DNA of 54,226 nt from Oscillospiraceae bacterium. GTDB lineage: Bacteria; Bacillota; Clostridia; Oscillospirales; Acutalibacteraceae. Shown piece after piece: positions 9,201 to 15,460 of the stretch. The stretch is taken from contig WRDW01000009.1 in assembly GCA_009779995.1 (NCBI GenBank), positions 1-54,226 on the forward strand, read 5' to 3'. Positions within the stretch are counted from its first letter, which is position 1. Each line of letters starts with the position of its first letter. Both the position numbers and the translations under genes were made by a program. The notes under the pieces were generated by a model. That model did not search any database, was not told the DNA's origin, and saw only the letters and a list, made by a program, of their open reading frames with translations.

Positions 9201-9842
9201 CGCATCGCCATGCGCGACCTGGAGCTGCGCGGGGCCGGGAGCCTCCTCGGGGCGCAGCAGCACGGCCACATGGAGGCCATAGGCTACGATCTCTACATGG
9301 AGATGCTGGCCGAGGCCGTGGCCGAGGAGAGGGAGGCCGCCGGTGCTCCGCCGGGCCATCCCGGCTCTTCGAGCCACCCCTCCAAGGAGGGGAATGGCAA
9401 GCGCAGTATGCGCGACTGCCGCATCGACCTGCCCATCGACGCGCACATCCCTGAAGAATATATTTTTGATGTGCGCCATCGCTTGGGCATGTATAGGCGT
9501 ATCGCCGATATTCGCACATCTGAGGACGCCGACGATGTGGTGGACGAGCTGCTCGACCGCTTCGGCGAGCCCCCCCGGCCCGTGCTGGGCCTGGTGGACA
9601 TCGCCCTGGTGCGCGCGGCGGCGGCCCGTTGCGGCATCTCCGAGATAGGCCTCTCCGGCGAGCGCGTGGCGCTCTACATCGAGGCGCTGAACATGCCCAT
9701 GATCCAGGCCATGGGCGAGGCCCTGCCAGGCCGGGTGAAGGTGGCGGCGGGCAGCGGGCGGCCCTTCATCGCGGTGAAGCTGCACCCGGGGGAGGACATG
9801 CTGAAGATCATAAAGCGGGCGCTGGAGGCGGCGGAAATGTAA
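6261..9842 (+). CDS. mfd: Transcription-repair coupling factor Mfd
   Basis: A 1193-residue ATP-dependent DNA translocase that removes stalled RNA polymerase and recruits UvrA at lesions. Domains in order: UvrB-homology region (about 1-330), RNA-polymerase-interaction domain (KGDYVVHKAHGVGIFEGI, about 515-600), RecG-like SF2 helicase (Walker A GDVGFGKTEVA at about 665, DEEQRF, TATPIPRTL, then TGIDVPNVNTLVIE and QIRGRVGR) and the C-terminal TRCF domain. Length is near the family norm. Two low-complexity insertions coded by palindromic repeats interrupt it in frame, at about residues 111-130 and 1027-1046. Its stop codon lies inside a third repeat. The ATG follows AAGGAAAA. Confidence 0.97.
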   Translation: MSCFSALWQESPEFHTILTDIRGRRLPMGVLGLSPVHKAHLIGALAEALPRRAIVVAPDEMQAARLRDDLLAFGVKAVLYPARDLALRPAEVRSREYEHARLAALDAMLQPPSLEGGQGGASSEGGQGGACDVLVCAAEAAMQLTLPPEALEANSFTLRPGDVLPGDTLIEKLIRAGFSRASQVEGPGQFAVRGGILDVFPPQEELPLRLEYWDDAIDTLAYFDIESQRRLEPVKALRVVPANELVPESTQALLALVEAFHANVRGKGAVKMKQSLQKDIELLRAGLRPASIDRYLPLIYPRRCTVLDYLERDGLLFFSESFNLREHAQGQERLWLEDLRGYTEEGILCAGLEHFSLRWNELLEIAHRRGVVYLDNLPRGSFDTPVRDLVTVTARQLNPWNGLLDLLLEDIGHLRGRKDFTCVIFAGTEKSAKNLAEDLSLEGLPSLYCPLPPAAFPRGMFVTLPGVLSAGADYPLEKTTIITFGARAAVRSRRQESKGRSAAKNAFHSLTELRKGDYVVHKAHGVGIFEGINTMNAGGAEKDYIQIRYNKGDVLYLPVTQLDQVTKYVGPRNEGSVKLNRLGGQEWQKAKSRAESSVKDLAQELTALYARRMKVKGHAFAPDIDMQNDFERRFEFEETADQLRCVDEIKRDMEKPQPMDRLLCGDVGFGKTEVALRAAFKCAAEGLQCAILVPTTILAFQHMQTIQRRFEGFPLEAAMLSRFVPPTDTKRILTRLKRGSIDIVVGTHKLLGRGIEFRKLGLIVVDEEQRFGVAQKERLKERFPEVDVLTLTATPIPRTLNMALSDIRDMSVLEEAPQDRYPVQTYVLEHDMGILAQAMHQELRRSGQVYYLHNRVETIERRAAQIKELLPEARVEVAHGQMGEEELSDIWRRQLEGEIDVLVCTTIIETGIDVPNVNTLVIEDADKMGLAQLHQIRGRVGRSARRASAYFTFHPGKELTEIAQHRLEAIREYTEFGSGFRIAMRDLELRGAGSLLGAQQHGHMEAIGYDLYMEMLAEAVAEEREAAGAPPGHPGSSSHPSKEGNGKRSMRDCRIDLPIDAHIPEEYIFDVRHRLGMYRRIADIRTSEDADDVVDELLDRFGEPPRPVLGLVDIALVRAAAARCGISEIGLSGERVALYIEALNMPMIQAMGEALPGRVKVAAGSGRPFIAVKLHPGEDMLKIIKRALEAAEM
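6589..6650. repeat. GC-rich palindromic repeat inserted in mfd (site 1)
   Basis: About 60 bp containing CCCCCTCTTTAGAGGGGG and two direct copies of a G-rich unit (GGAGGGGGGGCAGGGGGG). It is a multiple of three and adds PPSLEGGQGGASSEGGQGGA to the UvrB-like domain without breaking the frame. It belongs to the same family as the other CCCCTC-n-GAGGGG elements in the window. Confidence 0.7.
9340..9399. repeat. Palindromic repeat inserted in mfd (site 2)
   Basis: Contains GGCTCTTCGAGCC and CCCCTCCAAGGAGGGG. It adds the low-complexity stretch GAPPGHPGSSSHPSKEGNG between the helicase core and the C-terminal TRCF domain, a position where a surface linker would tolerate it. Confidence 0.6.
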
Positions 9843-9957
9843 TGCTGAATGCATAATGCTGAATGCTGAATTATCTTGAACGCGGCCTCCAGCTCTCGGT
9901 GAGAGCAGGAGGCTGCGCAAATCCAATTCAGCATTCAGCATTATGCATTCAGCATTA
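9840..9957. repeat. MITE-like perfect inverted repeat with inner hairpin
   Basis: Two 33-bp arms (9840-9872 and 9925-9957) are exact inverted copies built of heptads (TAATGCT, GAATGCA, TAATGCT, GAATGCT). The 52-bp centre holds another hairpin, GCCTCCAGCTCTC-GGT-GAGAGCAGGAGGC, with one mismatch. The TAA stop of mfd is the first three bases of the element. It lies between mfd and a convergent gene and could form a very stable cruciform or bidirectional terminator. Confidence 0.8.
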
Positions 9958-9963
9958 ACACAG

Positions 9964-10254
9964 TCAGGCCACTTTTCTCTCTTGCTGGTGCTGGAAATAG
10001 GGGAGTAGGTTGACGTCGGAGCGGATATATACCCCATCGAGATAGCAGTCATTCCCTACGATTACCCTCGCCCCGTCCAATGTGTAATACTGATAATCGG
10101 AGCCATCCACGTCCTGAAGCAGCCTTTCTTTTATCAGGTCGGGAATATTTTCTTCCAAGGCTGCGCACTGCCGATGAAAAACAGCTTCATCGGCTTGACT
10201 GCGTACCATGTACTCGTAGTTCCACTGCGGTTTTGGCACTTTCACCTGTTTCAT
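9964..10254 (-). CDS. Hypothetical protein (96 aa)
   Basis: A 96-residue soluble protein with no signal or membrane segment. It is rich in aromatic and charged residues (QWNYEYMVRSQADEAVFHRQC, GARVIVGNDCYLDGVYI). The ATG follows CGGAGG with a 6-nt gap and overlaps the stop of the upstream gene (ATGA), so the two are a translationally coupled pair. I do not recognise the family. The small two-gene layout is compatible with a toxin-antitoxin or element-borne module, but no motif shows that. Confidence 0.65.
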   Translation of the reverse strand: MKQVKVPKPQWNYEYMVRSQADEAVFHRQCAALEENIPDLIKERLLQDVDGSDYQYYTLDGARVIVGNDCYLDGVYIRSDVNLLPYFQHQQERKVA

Positions 10255-10598
10255 GGTTTCCTCCGTAAAATTCTCAATTGCTCATCAATGCGTTTGTTCG
10301 ATCTCGTGGCGGAGCCGATGATATATGCAAGCGCTTGCATTCTGTTCAACTGCTTTTCTTCCATTGCATTGGCGAGAAATGCTTCAAAATCAACATTGGG
10401 CTGCGTGCGTTCCAATTCCGCTCTTGCGTCCTCGTCCGCCATTAGAGCGCGTGCTTGCGTCCTGTACTGATTGCGCAATTCGTGCGCTCGCCTCGCCTGC
10501 TCTTCAAGGGACAAAGAGCTGTCTATCTGTTCCGGGATGCTTTCGAGCTTTTCCCTGTACCAGGCTCGTACTGCTGCGTTGTCCAGCAACTGATCCAT
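10251..10598 (-). CDS. Hypothetical helical protein (115 aa)
   Basis: A highly charged, helical cytoplasmic protein (AVRAWYREKLESIPEQI, EEQARRAHELRNQYRTQARAL, ARAELERTQPNVDFEAFLANAMEEKQL). I chose the ATG at 10598, which follows GGGGAG with a 10-nt gap; a GTG at 10616 would add six residues but lies on top of that ribosome site. It is the first gene of a coupled pair with 9964-10254, behind a strong promoter. Family and function unknown. Confidence 0.65.
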   Translation of the reverse strand: MDQLLDNAAVRAWYREKLESIPEQIDSSLSLEEQARRAHELRNQYRTQARALMADEDARAELERTQPNVDFEAFLANAMEEKQLNRMQALAYIIGSATRSNKRIDEQLRILRRKP

Positions 10599-10642
10599 AG
10601 ACGGATTACTCCCCACGCAATATCGTTCGCCGCCGCACTATT

Positions 10643-10671
10643 ATTATACCTGACTATGCCCAAAAAGTCAA
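10643..10671 (-). promoter_or_regulatory. Promoter of the 10598/10254 gene pair
   Basis: Reading leftward: TTGACT (10666-10671), 17-bp spacer, TATAAT (10643-10648), 45 bp before the ATG at 10598. Confidence 0.8.
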
Positions 10672-10713
10672 CCGCTGATTTCTATTCCCACATCGCGCCT
10701 CATCAGATGCATC

Positions 10714-10868
10714 TTGACAAACAAAGCGCATCACCGGTTCGGCGATGCGCTGTTGCGAAAAGGCGGGCGGTTGGCAGGCGTCGCTTTTTCCTGCATCTCT
10801 CAGGGAGGAGGCCTCCCCTGTCATACCATCGGCGCGTGGTCGCGACAAACTTTACCACCTCAACCGCT
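10714..10868 (-). ncRNA. Candidate structured small RNA with own promoter and terminator
   Basis: A transcript starting near 10867 would open with GCGGTTG (10861-10867), which can pair with CAACCGC (10767-10773) to close a multi-branched fold. Inside are hairpins CAGGGGAGG/CCTCCTCCCTG and GCAGG/CCTGC. Downstream is an intrinsic terminator (GCGCATCGCC-GAACC-GGTGATGCGC, then TTTGTTTGTC, 10716-10750). There is no convincing reading frame. It does not match the SRP RNA, tmRNA, RNase P or common riboswitch signatures that I know. It could be a stand-alone sRNA, a 6S-like RNA or the leader of the 10598 operon, although that operon has its own promoter. Confidence 0.45.
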
Positions 10869-10873
10869 TTTGT

Positions 10874-10903
10874 GTTATACCACAGCGCTCCTGTTCTTGT
10901 CAA
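10874..10903 (-). promoter_or_regulatory. Promoter of the candidate small RNA
   Basis: Reading leftward: TTGACA (10898-10903), 18-bp spacer, TATAAC (10874-10879). Confidence 0.65.
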
Positions 10904-10920
10904 GATAATTTTACGCACTC

Positions 10921-10949
10921 GCATAAACCCACTGCATCCCGCCCAAAAT
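10921..10949 (+). promoter_or_regulatory. Possible sigma-F-type promoter of spoIIQ
   Basis: GCATA (10921-10925), 15-bp spacer, GCCCAAAAT (10941-10949). This resembles the forespore sigma-F consensus (GYATA, then GGnrAnAnT), with two mismatches in the -10 region, and lies 38 bp before the spoIIQ start. B. subtilis spoIIQ is sigma-F dependent, which supports the reading. Confidence 0.4.
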
Positions 10950-10987
10950 AATGGCAAGTAATTCCCTGAAATGAAAGGATGCTTGCC

Positions 10988-11701
10988 ATGCAATTCGAGA
11001 AAAAGAAGCCCAATTTGAAAATCCCCAGGGGCAGCGGGTTTTACCTGGCGCTGGGGCTGGCCGTGGTGGCCGCCGCCGTGGGCGTTTGGGGCGCGGTGAA
11101 CACCGGGCTGCGAAACAACCCCTACCAGCCCCCCACAGCGGCGCCGAGCACCATCAACTGGGCGAACTACGTCACGCGGCCCGTGGAGACCCAGCCCGTG
11201 GCCGAGCGCGCCACCGGCGTGGCTGACCCCCGCGACGCCACCGAGGCCCCCGCCGCCGCCAGCTCCGACAAGATGCCCTATATCGGCAGCTTCGCCCTGC
11301 CCTTCGGCACGGACATCACCAAGGACTACAGCGACGGCGAGATGGTGAAATCCGCCACGATGGGCGATTGGCGCGTGCACAACGGCGTGGACTTCGCCGG
11401 GGAGCGCGACCAGCTGGTGTCGGCCATCCAGAGCGGCGTGGTCAAGCGCGTGGACGTGGACCCCCTGTGGGGCGTGGTGCTCACCGTGGACCACGGCTGC
11501 GGCATCGTAGCGCGCTACTGCGGGCTCTCGGAGAACAGCACGCCCCGGGTGGGCCAGGAGGTGCGCCGCGGCGAGGGCATCGCCGTGATCGCCCAGGTCC
11601 CCTGCGAAAGCGCCGAGGGCGTCCACCTGCACCTGGAGACCACCGTAAACGGCAAGGTGGCCGACCCGCTTGCGGTGATGAACCGGGCGGGGGAGAATTA
11701 G
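10988..11701 (+). CDS. spoIIQ: SpoIIQ-like forespore LytM/M23 protein
   Basis: A 237-residue protein with a short cytoplasmic N-terminus, one membrane helix (FYLALGLAVVAAAVGVWGAV), a Thr/Pro/Ala-rich linker and a C-terminal M23/LytM domain. Both zinc-binding motifs are present: HNGVDFAGE (HxxxD) and GVHLHLE (HxH). SpoIIQ sits in the forespore outer membrane and joins SpoIIIAH across the intermembrane space during engulfment. Clostridial forms keep a complete LytM site, unlike B. subtilis. The ATG at 10988 follows AAAGGA; the ATG at 10979 overlaps that site. A generic membrane M23 peptidase is the alternative. Confidence 0.75.
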   Translation: MQFEKKKPNLKIPRGSGFYLALGLAVVAAAVGVWGAVNTGLRNNPYQPPTAAPSTINWANYVTRPVETQPVAERATGVADPRDATEAPAAASSDKMPYIGSFALPFGTDITKDYSDGEMVKSATMGDWRVHNGVDFAGERDQLVSAIQSGVVKRVDVDPLWGVVLTVDHGCGIVARYCGLSENSTPRVGQEVRRGEGIAVIAQVPCESAEGVHLHLETTVNGKVADPLAVMNRAGEN

Positions 11702-11740
11702 GAATGTACAGTTGACAGTTGGTAGTTGACAGTTGACAAT

Positions 11741-11780
11741 AAGCCGCCGGTCGCTGCGCTGACCGGCGGCTTCTTCTGTT
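11741..11780. terminator. Strong hairpin terminator after spoIIQ
   Basis: GCCGCCGGTC-GCTGCGCT-GACCGGCGGC followed by TTCTTCTGTT. Read rightward it can end spoIIQ; read leftward it ends the toxin-like unit at 11741-11920. It is preceded by three near-direct copies of CAGTTGACA/GTAGTTGACA (11708-11738). Confidence 0.75.
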
Positions 11781-11920
11781 GCTCATTTTTTTCGCCTTTG
11801 TGCGCACAACGGGCATGTAGGCGTAGCCGACCGTTTCCGCTAAGAGGAAAAGACATAGGATGCGGCCGCCACCCACAGATGAGCGCCATGCCTAGTATGG
11901 CATATTTTTCCAGGAATCAA
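11741..11920 (-). other. Remnant of a type I toxin-like locus (second copy)
   Basis: On the lower strand the order of elements matches the better-kept copy at 15461-15775. There is a promoter-like TTGATT (11915-11920), a 17-bp spacer and TACTAG (11892-11897), then CATGGC. Next come the conserved leader block with TTTTCCTCTTAGCGGA (about 11838-11853) and a short reading frame ending in KKPP, which merges into the GC-rich terminator. The hydrophobic toxin segment is missing, so this copy is probably dead. Confidence 0.4.
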
Positions 11921-12130
11921 CAAGAAATTTCACAAAAAGTGAATTTGCGAGGTAAGCATGTCCCGGAAACGCACATCCGTGCGTCTCAGCTCTATGTAAA
12001 GCTCTGCTATTGTCAATTTATGCCGCAAAAGCGCGCTTCCCGCAACGCTTTGCGGGCCATGTAAAGCTCGAACCTTGTCAAACAACACGATTTAAAGTAG
12101 GAAAATAAAGGGGTTTGCTTTACAGGCGAT
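11921..12130. other. Non-coding stretch with a short direct repeat
   Basis: I see no gene. Two direct copies of ATGTAAAGCTC followed by CTATTGTCAA or ACCTTGTCAA occur at about 11993-12016 and 12059-12081. A small hairpin, CCCGCAA-CGCT-TTGCGGG, lies between them (about 12039-12056). Confidence 0.4.
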
Positions 12131-12865
12131 TCACATCATAATATACATCAGCGCCAGGAGCAGGCCCTGGTCGGCGTTCTCCTTTTGCAGCAAAAAGAGC
12201 AGCAGGAGCATCATGATGGAGTCCATGCCGCCCGCCTCGTTTGCTTCGGGCGCGCTGTCGGAGCGTTCCTGTTTGGGCGTGCCGCCCAGGCCTCCCAGGC
12301 CGCCCAGGCTGCCGAGCATCCCCAGCAGGTCGGCCAGCGGCGGCATGGCGTTCGCGGCGGACGGTGGGGGAGGTGGCGGCGGGGGAGGTGGCGGATCGCG
12401 GAAGCGCGGGTCGTTTTGATAATAGGGCTGCCCGCCGTACTGCGGCTGCCCGCTGTGTTGGTATTGCTCGCGGCGGTGCGGCTGCTCCCGGAATTGCGGC
12501 TGCTCCTGGTGCCGGGGCTGTTCATTGTATGGCGGCTGGCGCTGCGACTGATACTGCGATTGATGCTGCGGCTGCTGCCGCTGTGCCTCCCGGTGCTGCG
12601 GTTGCGGCTGCGGCCTTTTGGCGGGCGGGGGCTCCTGCCACGCCTGGCGGCGCGGCTGCGGCTGCGGGCGTCCGTAGGAGGCCTGCTGCCTGGCCTGCTG
12701 CGAGGGGCTCCTGTGGTGCAGCGGCTCGGGCTGGCGGAACTGCGGCTGGGGCCGGGGAGCCTTCGGCGGCATGGGCAGCGTGGCGCGGCGCTGCATGTCC
12801 CGCGCGGCGGCGGCGGCCTGCTGCTGCATGGCGAGGAACTCCTGCCGGTTTTTGGGCGTCTGCAT
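12131..12865 (-). CDS. Pro/Gln-rich low-complexity protein, third gene of operon
   Basis: A 244-residue protein. After a helical start (KNRQEFLAMQQQAAAAARDM), most of it is a proline/glutamine/arginine low-complexity region (about 25-160, PQPQ, QPQY and RQP repeats) ending in a run of about a dozen prolines. It then has a glycine/leucine segment (ADLLGMLGSLGGLGGLGG) and a hydrophobic C-terminus (SIMMLLLLFLLQ, LLLALMYIMM). AAGGAGG precedes the ATG. The composition suggests a disordered, self-assembling surface or spore-coat-type protein; that is an inference. It is separated from the gene upstream by a MITE-like repeat. Confidence 0.65.
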   Translation of the reverse strand: MQTPKNRQEFLAMQQQAAAAARDMQRRATLPMPPKAPRPQPQFRQPEPLHHRSPSQQARQQASYGRPQPQPRRQAWQEPPPAKRPQPQPQHREAQRQQPQHQSQYQSQRQPPYNEQPRHQEQPQFREQPHRREQYQHSGQPQYGGQPYYQNDPRFRDPPPPPPPPPPPSAANAMPPLADLLGMLGSLGGLGGLGGTPKQERSDSAPEANEAGGMDSIMMLLLLFLLQKENADQGLLLALMYIMM

Positions 12866-12878
12866 GGCCGCCTCCTTT

Positions 12879-12979
12879 CAATGCTTAATGCATAATGCTT
12901 AATGCTTAATGATTTGAAGCAAAACGACTGCACGATAAGACAATTAAGCATTAAGCATTAAGCATTATGCATTCTTCAT
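12879..12979. repeat. MITE-like inverted repeat, second copy of the AATGC family
   Basis: Arms of about 36 bp made of AATGCTTAATGCATAATGC-type heptads, inverted with a few mismatches, enclose about 25 bp. Its right end supplies the last codons and the TAA (12965-12967) of the neighbouring gene. It is the same design as 9840-9957 but with the CTTAATG heptad in place of CTGAATG. Confidence 0.75.
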
Positions 12980-13378
12980 TGCGCCTTGCAGCGCGGGGAG
13001 CAAATCCAGCATCCTCATCATCTGCACGGCCTGTTCGGCGCGCTTCTGGCGGCGGCGGCTGAGGTGTGGGCGCAGGGCGAGGATGAGGTCGGTGCGGGGG
13101 TCGCGCGTGTTCATGCGGCCCATAATCTGCGTCAATTGGGCCAGCAGCTCCGGCGAAAACCCGCCGAACGCGCCTGCACCGCCGGGTGCGTCAGCCGCTC
13201 CCTGACCGGCGAAACCGCCGAAGCCCGAAAAGCCGCCGGCGTTGGAAGAAGACGCGCTGCCGTCGCCCTCCCCGCCAAACTGCGAGAACAGCGACTGCGC
13301 CGCCTCCTGCAAATTATGCAGCTCCTCCTCGCTCATGCTGCCGAGGAGTTCGCTGACCTGCGCGAAATCGAAGTCCAT
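12965..13378 (-). CDS. Gly/Ala-rich hypothetical protein, second gene of operon
   Basis: A 137-residue cytoplasmic protein. It has a helical N-terminus (VSELLGSMSEEELHNLQEAAQSLF), a glycine-rich central linker (GGFSGFGGFAGQG) and a conserved-looking basic helix (DLILALRPHLSRRRQKRAEQAVQMMRMLDLLPAL). The last motif, RPHLSxxRQxKAxxAxxMMRMLxLLP, recurs in uncharacterised clostridial proteins as I remember them, but I know no function. The stop lies inside the adjacent inverted repeat, so the final AMKNA residues derive from the repeat. The gap to the upstream gene is 3 nt. Confidence 0.65.
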   Translation of the reverse strand: MDFDFAQVSELLGSMSEEELHNLQEAAQSLFSQFGGEGDGSASSSNAGGFSGFGGFAGQGAADAPGGAGAFGGFSPELLAQLTQIMGRMNTRDPRTDLILALRPHLSRRRQKRAEQAVQMMRMLDLLPALQGAMKNA

Positions 13379-13381
13379 ACG

Positions 13382-13630
13382 CTAGTCCTGCTCCCCGTTC
13401 CCGGTTTTCAGCTTGCGCATGAGGGCCTGCGCTTTCGGGCTGCTCATCATCTGCGCGAGCTTTGCCTTGTCCCGCATCAGCTCGCGCAGCTGCGCCTGCT
13501 GGCCCTCGTTCAGGCCCGTCTGCGCGAGGCTCTCCAGGGCCTGCGCCTCCTGCGCCGTGCCCTGCGCGGTTTTCAGCTGCCGCGCCAGGGTAAAAAGCTG
13601 CGTTTTCGTGATTTTCGCCGGTTCCGACAT
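13382..13630 (-). CDS. Small helical hypothetical protein, first gene of operon
   Basis: An 82-residue soluble, helical protein (KTQLFTLARQLKTAQGTAQEA, EGQQAQLRELMRDKAKLAQMM, KAQALMRKLK) with no cysteines and no membrane segment. The ATG at 13630 follows AAGGAGG. It leads the tight three-gene unit 13630-12131. All three proteins lack recognised domains, and they sit close to spoIIQ, so a sporulation role is possible but not shown. Confidence 0.65.
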   Translation of the reverse strand: MSEPAKITKTQLFTLARQLKTAQGTAQEAQALESLAQTGLNEGQQAQLRELMRDKAKLAQMMSSPKAQALMRKLKTGNGEQD

Positions 13631-13643
13631 AGGAAATTCCTCC

Positions 13644-13672
13644 TTGAATTTAAAAGCCATGCGTGGTATAAT
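13644..13672 (+). promoter_or_regulatory. Promoter of the phosphodiesterase gene
   Basis: TTGAAT (13644-13649), 17-bp spacer, TATAAT (13667-13672). Confidence 0.75.
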
Positions 13673-13703
13673 CATGCATACGCTTGAAAAGGGGGAAGTA
13701 TGC

Positions 13704-14174
13704 ATGAGAATCCTGGTGTGCTCGGATTCCCACGGGCGGCAGGACAGGCTCGTCCTGGCCCTGGAGCAGCAGCGCTCGGCGGAGATTCTGGTCTTCCTGG
13801 GCGACGGCGCGGCGGACGCCGCCTTCTTCGCCCGCGAGCCCGGCAAACAGGCCTTCCTCGTGCGCGGCAACTGGGACGGCCCCGCCTGCGAGCTGCCCCT
13901 GTGGCAGGAATTTTTCGTACTGGACAAAAAAATATTGTGTACTCATGGGCACACTTCGCAGGTGAAATTCGGCCCGGAGGCCCTGCTGCGCGCCGCGCGC
14001 GACCGCGGGGCCGACCTGGTGCTCTTCGGCCACACGCACCGGCCATTGATCTCCTACGAGGACGGCGTCCATCTGTTCAACCCGGGGAGCCTGTGGGAGG
14101 ACGGCAGCTACGGCTTCGTGGATGTCACCGGCGCGGGGATTGTGTGCAGAAGTTTAAGAGTAAGGGAAAGGTGA
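13704..14174 (+). CDS. YfcE/MJ0936-type metallophosphodiesterase
   Basis: A 156-residue calcineurin-like phosphoesterase with the metal motifs in order: SDSHG (residues 8-12), GDG (about 34), GNWD (about 53), THGH (about 78) and GHTH (about 110). Small members of this family hydrolyse phosphodiesters with Mn/Ni. The physiological substrate is unknown. Length fits the family. The ATG at 13704 follows GGGGGAAG and fits the MRILVCSDSHG N-terminus of homologues. The gene is transcribed divergently from the 13630 operon. Confidence 0.88.
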   Translation: MRILVCSDSHGRQDRLVLALEQQRSAEILVFLGDGAADAAFFAREPGKQAFLVRGNWDGPACELPLWQEFFVLDKKILCTHGHTSQVKFGPEALLRAARDRGADLVLFGHTHRPLISYEDGVHLFNPGSLWEDGSYGFVDVTGAGIVCRSLRVRER

Positions 14175-14183
14175 TTTCCCGCG

Positions 14184-14213
14184 TTGACATTCCCCGGCAG
14201 GATGTGCTATAAT
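14184..14213 (+). promoter_or_regulatory. Promoter of the serine hydrolase gene
   Basis: TTGACA (14184-14189), 18-bp spacer, TATAAT (14208-14213), then AAGGAGGT at 14239-14246 before the ATG at 14252. Confidence 0.8.
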
Positions 14214-14251
14214 TGCGATAATAAAATTTCACAGGAATAAGGAGGTCCACC

Positions 14252-15346
14252 ATGCCAACCAAGGTCATCGCATTCGTTCTCAGTTTTCTCAGCATTTTCA
14301 TGTTCTGGAACAGCGCCGCGCAGCCCAACCGCATCCCCGAGACCCGTTCCTACCTGGGCGAAGTCCCCGACAAGTACGGCGTCTGGCCCACGGAGGAGTT
14401 TGAAGTGACAGACGCTTTTCCGCCCCTCCTGGGCGCCGTCCTGGAAAACCTGTACAAGGTCAAGGGGCTCACGGGCAACGGCTCGCACAACGACAGTATG
14501 CTCGTGCTGCACAAGGGGGTCATCGTCTACGAGACCTACGCCGAGGGCTGGGACGAGGACATCCCCCACCCGATGTACTCCGTGACGAAATCCGTGATGT
14601 CCGCCCTGGTGGGCATCGCGATTGCTGAGGGCAAAATCGAGGGCCTTGGCCAGAAGGTCGTCGATTTCTACCCGGAGGCCCCCTCAAAGCCCGGCTGGCA
14701 GGAGAGCAAGGCGGATATGACCGTCGGCCACCTGATCACCATGACCAGCGGCCTGCCCGGCGACGGCGACGAGGGCGACTGGGACCTGTGGGCCAAGGCC
14801 CCGGACAGCGGCCTCGCGGCCTTTTTGACCCCGCAGAAGGCGGCCCCCGGCACGCAGTACAACTACAGCAGCGGCTCCAACTGCCAGACCCTGGCGGGCC
14901 TGCTGACCCGCGCGGTGGGCATGAACCTGTTCGAATACGCGAAGCTAAAGCTCTTCGGGCCCATTGGGATGGAGCCCACGGCGTGGATGGCCGCGGACGA
15001 CGGCGTCAACGCGGGCGGCTTCGGCCTGGAGATGACTTCCCGCGACATGGCGCGCCTGGGCTACCTTTACCTCAACTACGGCCGCTGGGAGAACCAGCAA
15101 ATAATCCCCGCCGAGTGGGTCGTGCAGACGCCGCCCAAATCGATGAGCCGCAAATCCTACGGCCACATGTGGTGGAACTACCCATACCAGCCCTTCAACG
15201 GCTCTTTTGAAGCCAACGGCCTGTTCGGGCAATACATCGCCGTGCTGCCGGAGTGGGATACCGTGATCGTGCGCACGGGCTCCCAGGGGCCCATAGACGA
15301 GTTCGTCGCCGACCTGGGAAGGAAGCTTGGGCTGATGCCGTACTGA
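14252..15346 (+). CDS. Class C beta-lactamase-like serine hydrolase
   Basis: A 364-residue protein of the penicillin-binding/EstB/6-aminohexanoate-dimer-hydrolase group (Beta-lactamase, PF00144). The nucleophile motif SVTK is at 110-113, the second motif is YNYSSGSN (about 203-210) and a GLFGQYI segment stands at the third motif position. The N-terminal helix (VIAFVLSFLSIFMFW) is a signal or anchor, so it acts at or outside the membrane. Such proteins are usually esterases or D-amino-acid peptidases rather than true beta-lactamases. It is monocistronic, with a good promoter and terminator. Confidence 0.88.
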   Translation: MPTKVIAFVLSFLSIFMFWNSAAQPNRIPETRSYLGEVPDKYGVWPTEEFEVTDAFPPLLGAVLENLYKVKGLTGNGSHNDSMLVLHKGVIVYETYAEGWDEDIPHPMYSVTKSVMSALVGIAIAEGKIEGLGQKVVDFYPEAPSKPGWQESKADMTVGHLITMTSGLPGDGDEGDWDLWAKAPDSGLAAFLTPQKAAPGTQYNYSSGSNCQTLAGLLTRAVGMNLFEYAKLKLFGPIGMEPTAWMAADDGVNAGGFGLEMTSRDMARLGYLYLNYGRWENQQIIPAEWVVQTPPKSMSRKSYGHMWWNYPYQPFNGSFEANGLFGQYIAVLPEWDTVIVRTGSQGPIDEFVADLGRKLGLMPY

Positions 15347-15365
15347 GGTTATTCCGAACATAGCG

Positions 15366-15397
15366 AAAGCCGGCAGGCGGGGCCTGCCGGCTTTTGT
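15366..15397 (+). terminator. Intrinsic terminator of the serine hydrolase gene
   Basis: AAAGCCGGCAGGC-GGG-GCCTGCCGGCTTTT followed by GTT, 20 bp after the stop. Confidence 0.9.
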
Positions 15398-15460
15398 TAG
15401 CCGCGTGTCAATGGGTTTGGACGATCAAATCGGATTTGTTGAAAAACTCTTGTTTTCCTG

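Noticed and set aside
9964-10598. Toxin-antitoxin call for the two small coupled genes
   Set aside because: The layout fits but no toxin or DNA-binding motif can be seen, so only hypothetical names are given.
10780-10830. TPP riboswitch-like CTGAGAGATGCAGG in the candidate RNA
   Set aside because: The rest of the TPP aptamer core is missing, so the match is taken as chance.
14252-15346. True antibiotic beta-lactamase
   Set aside because: The SxxK motif is present but the other class C motifs deviate; the family is mostly esterases and peptidases.
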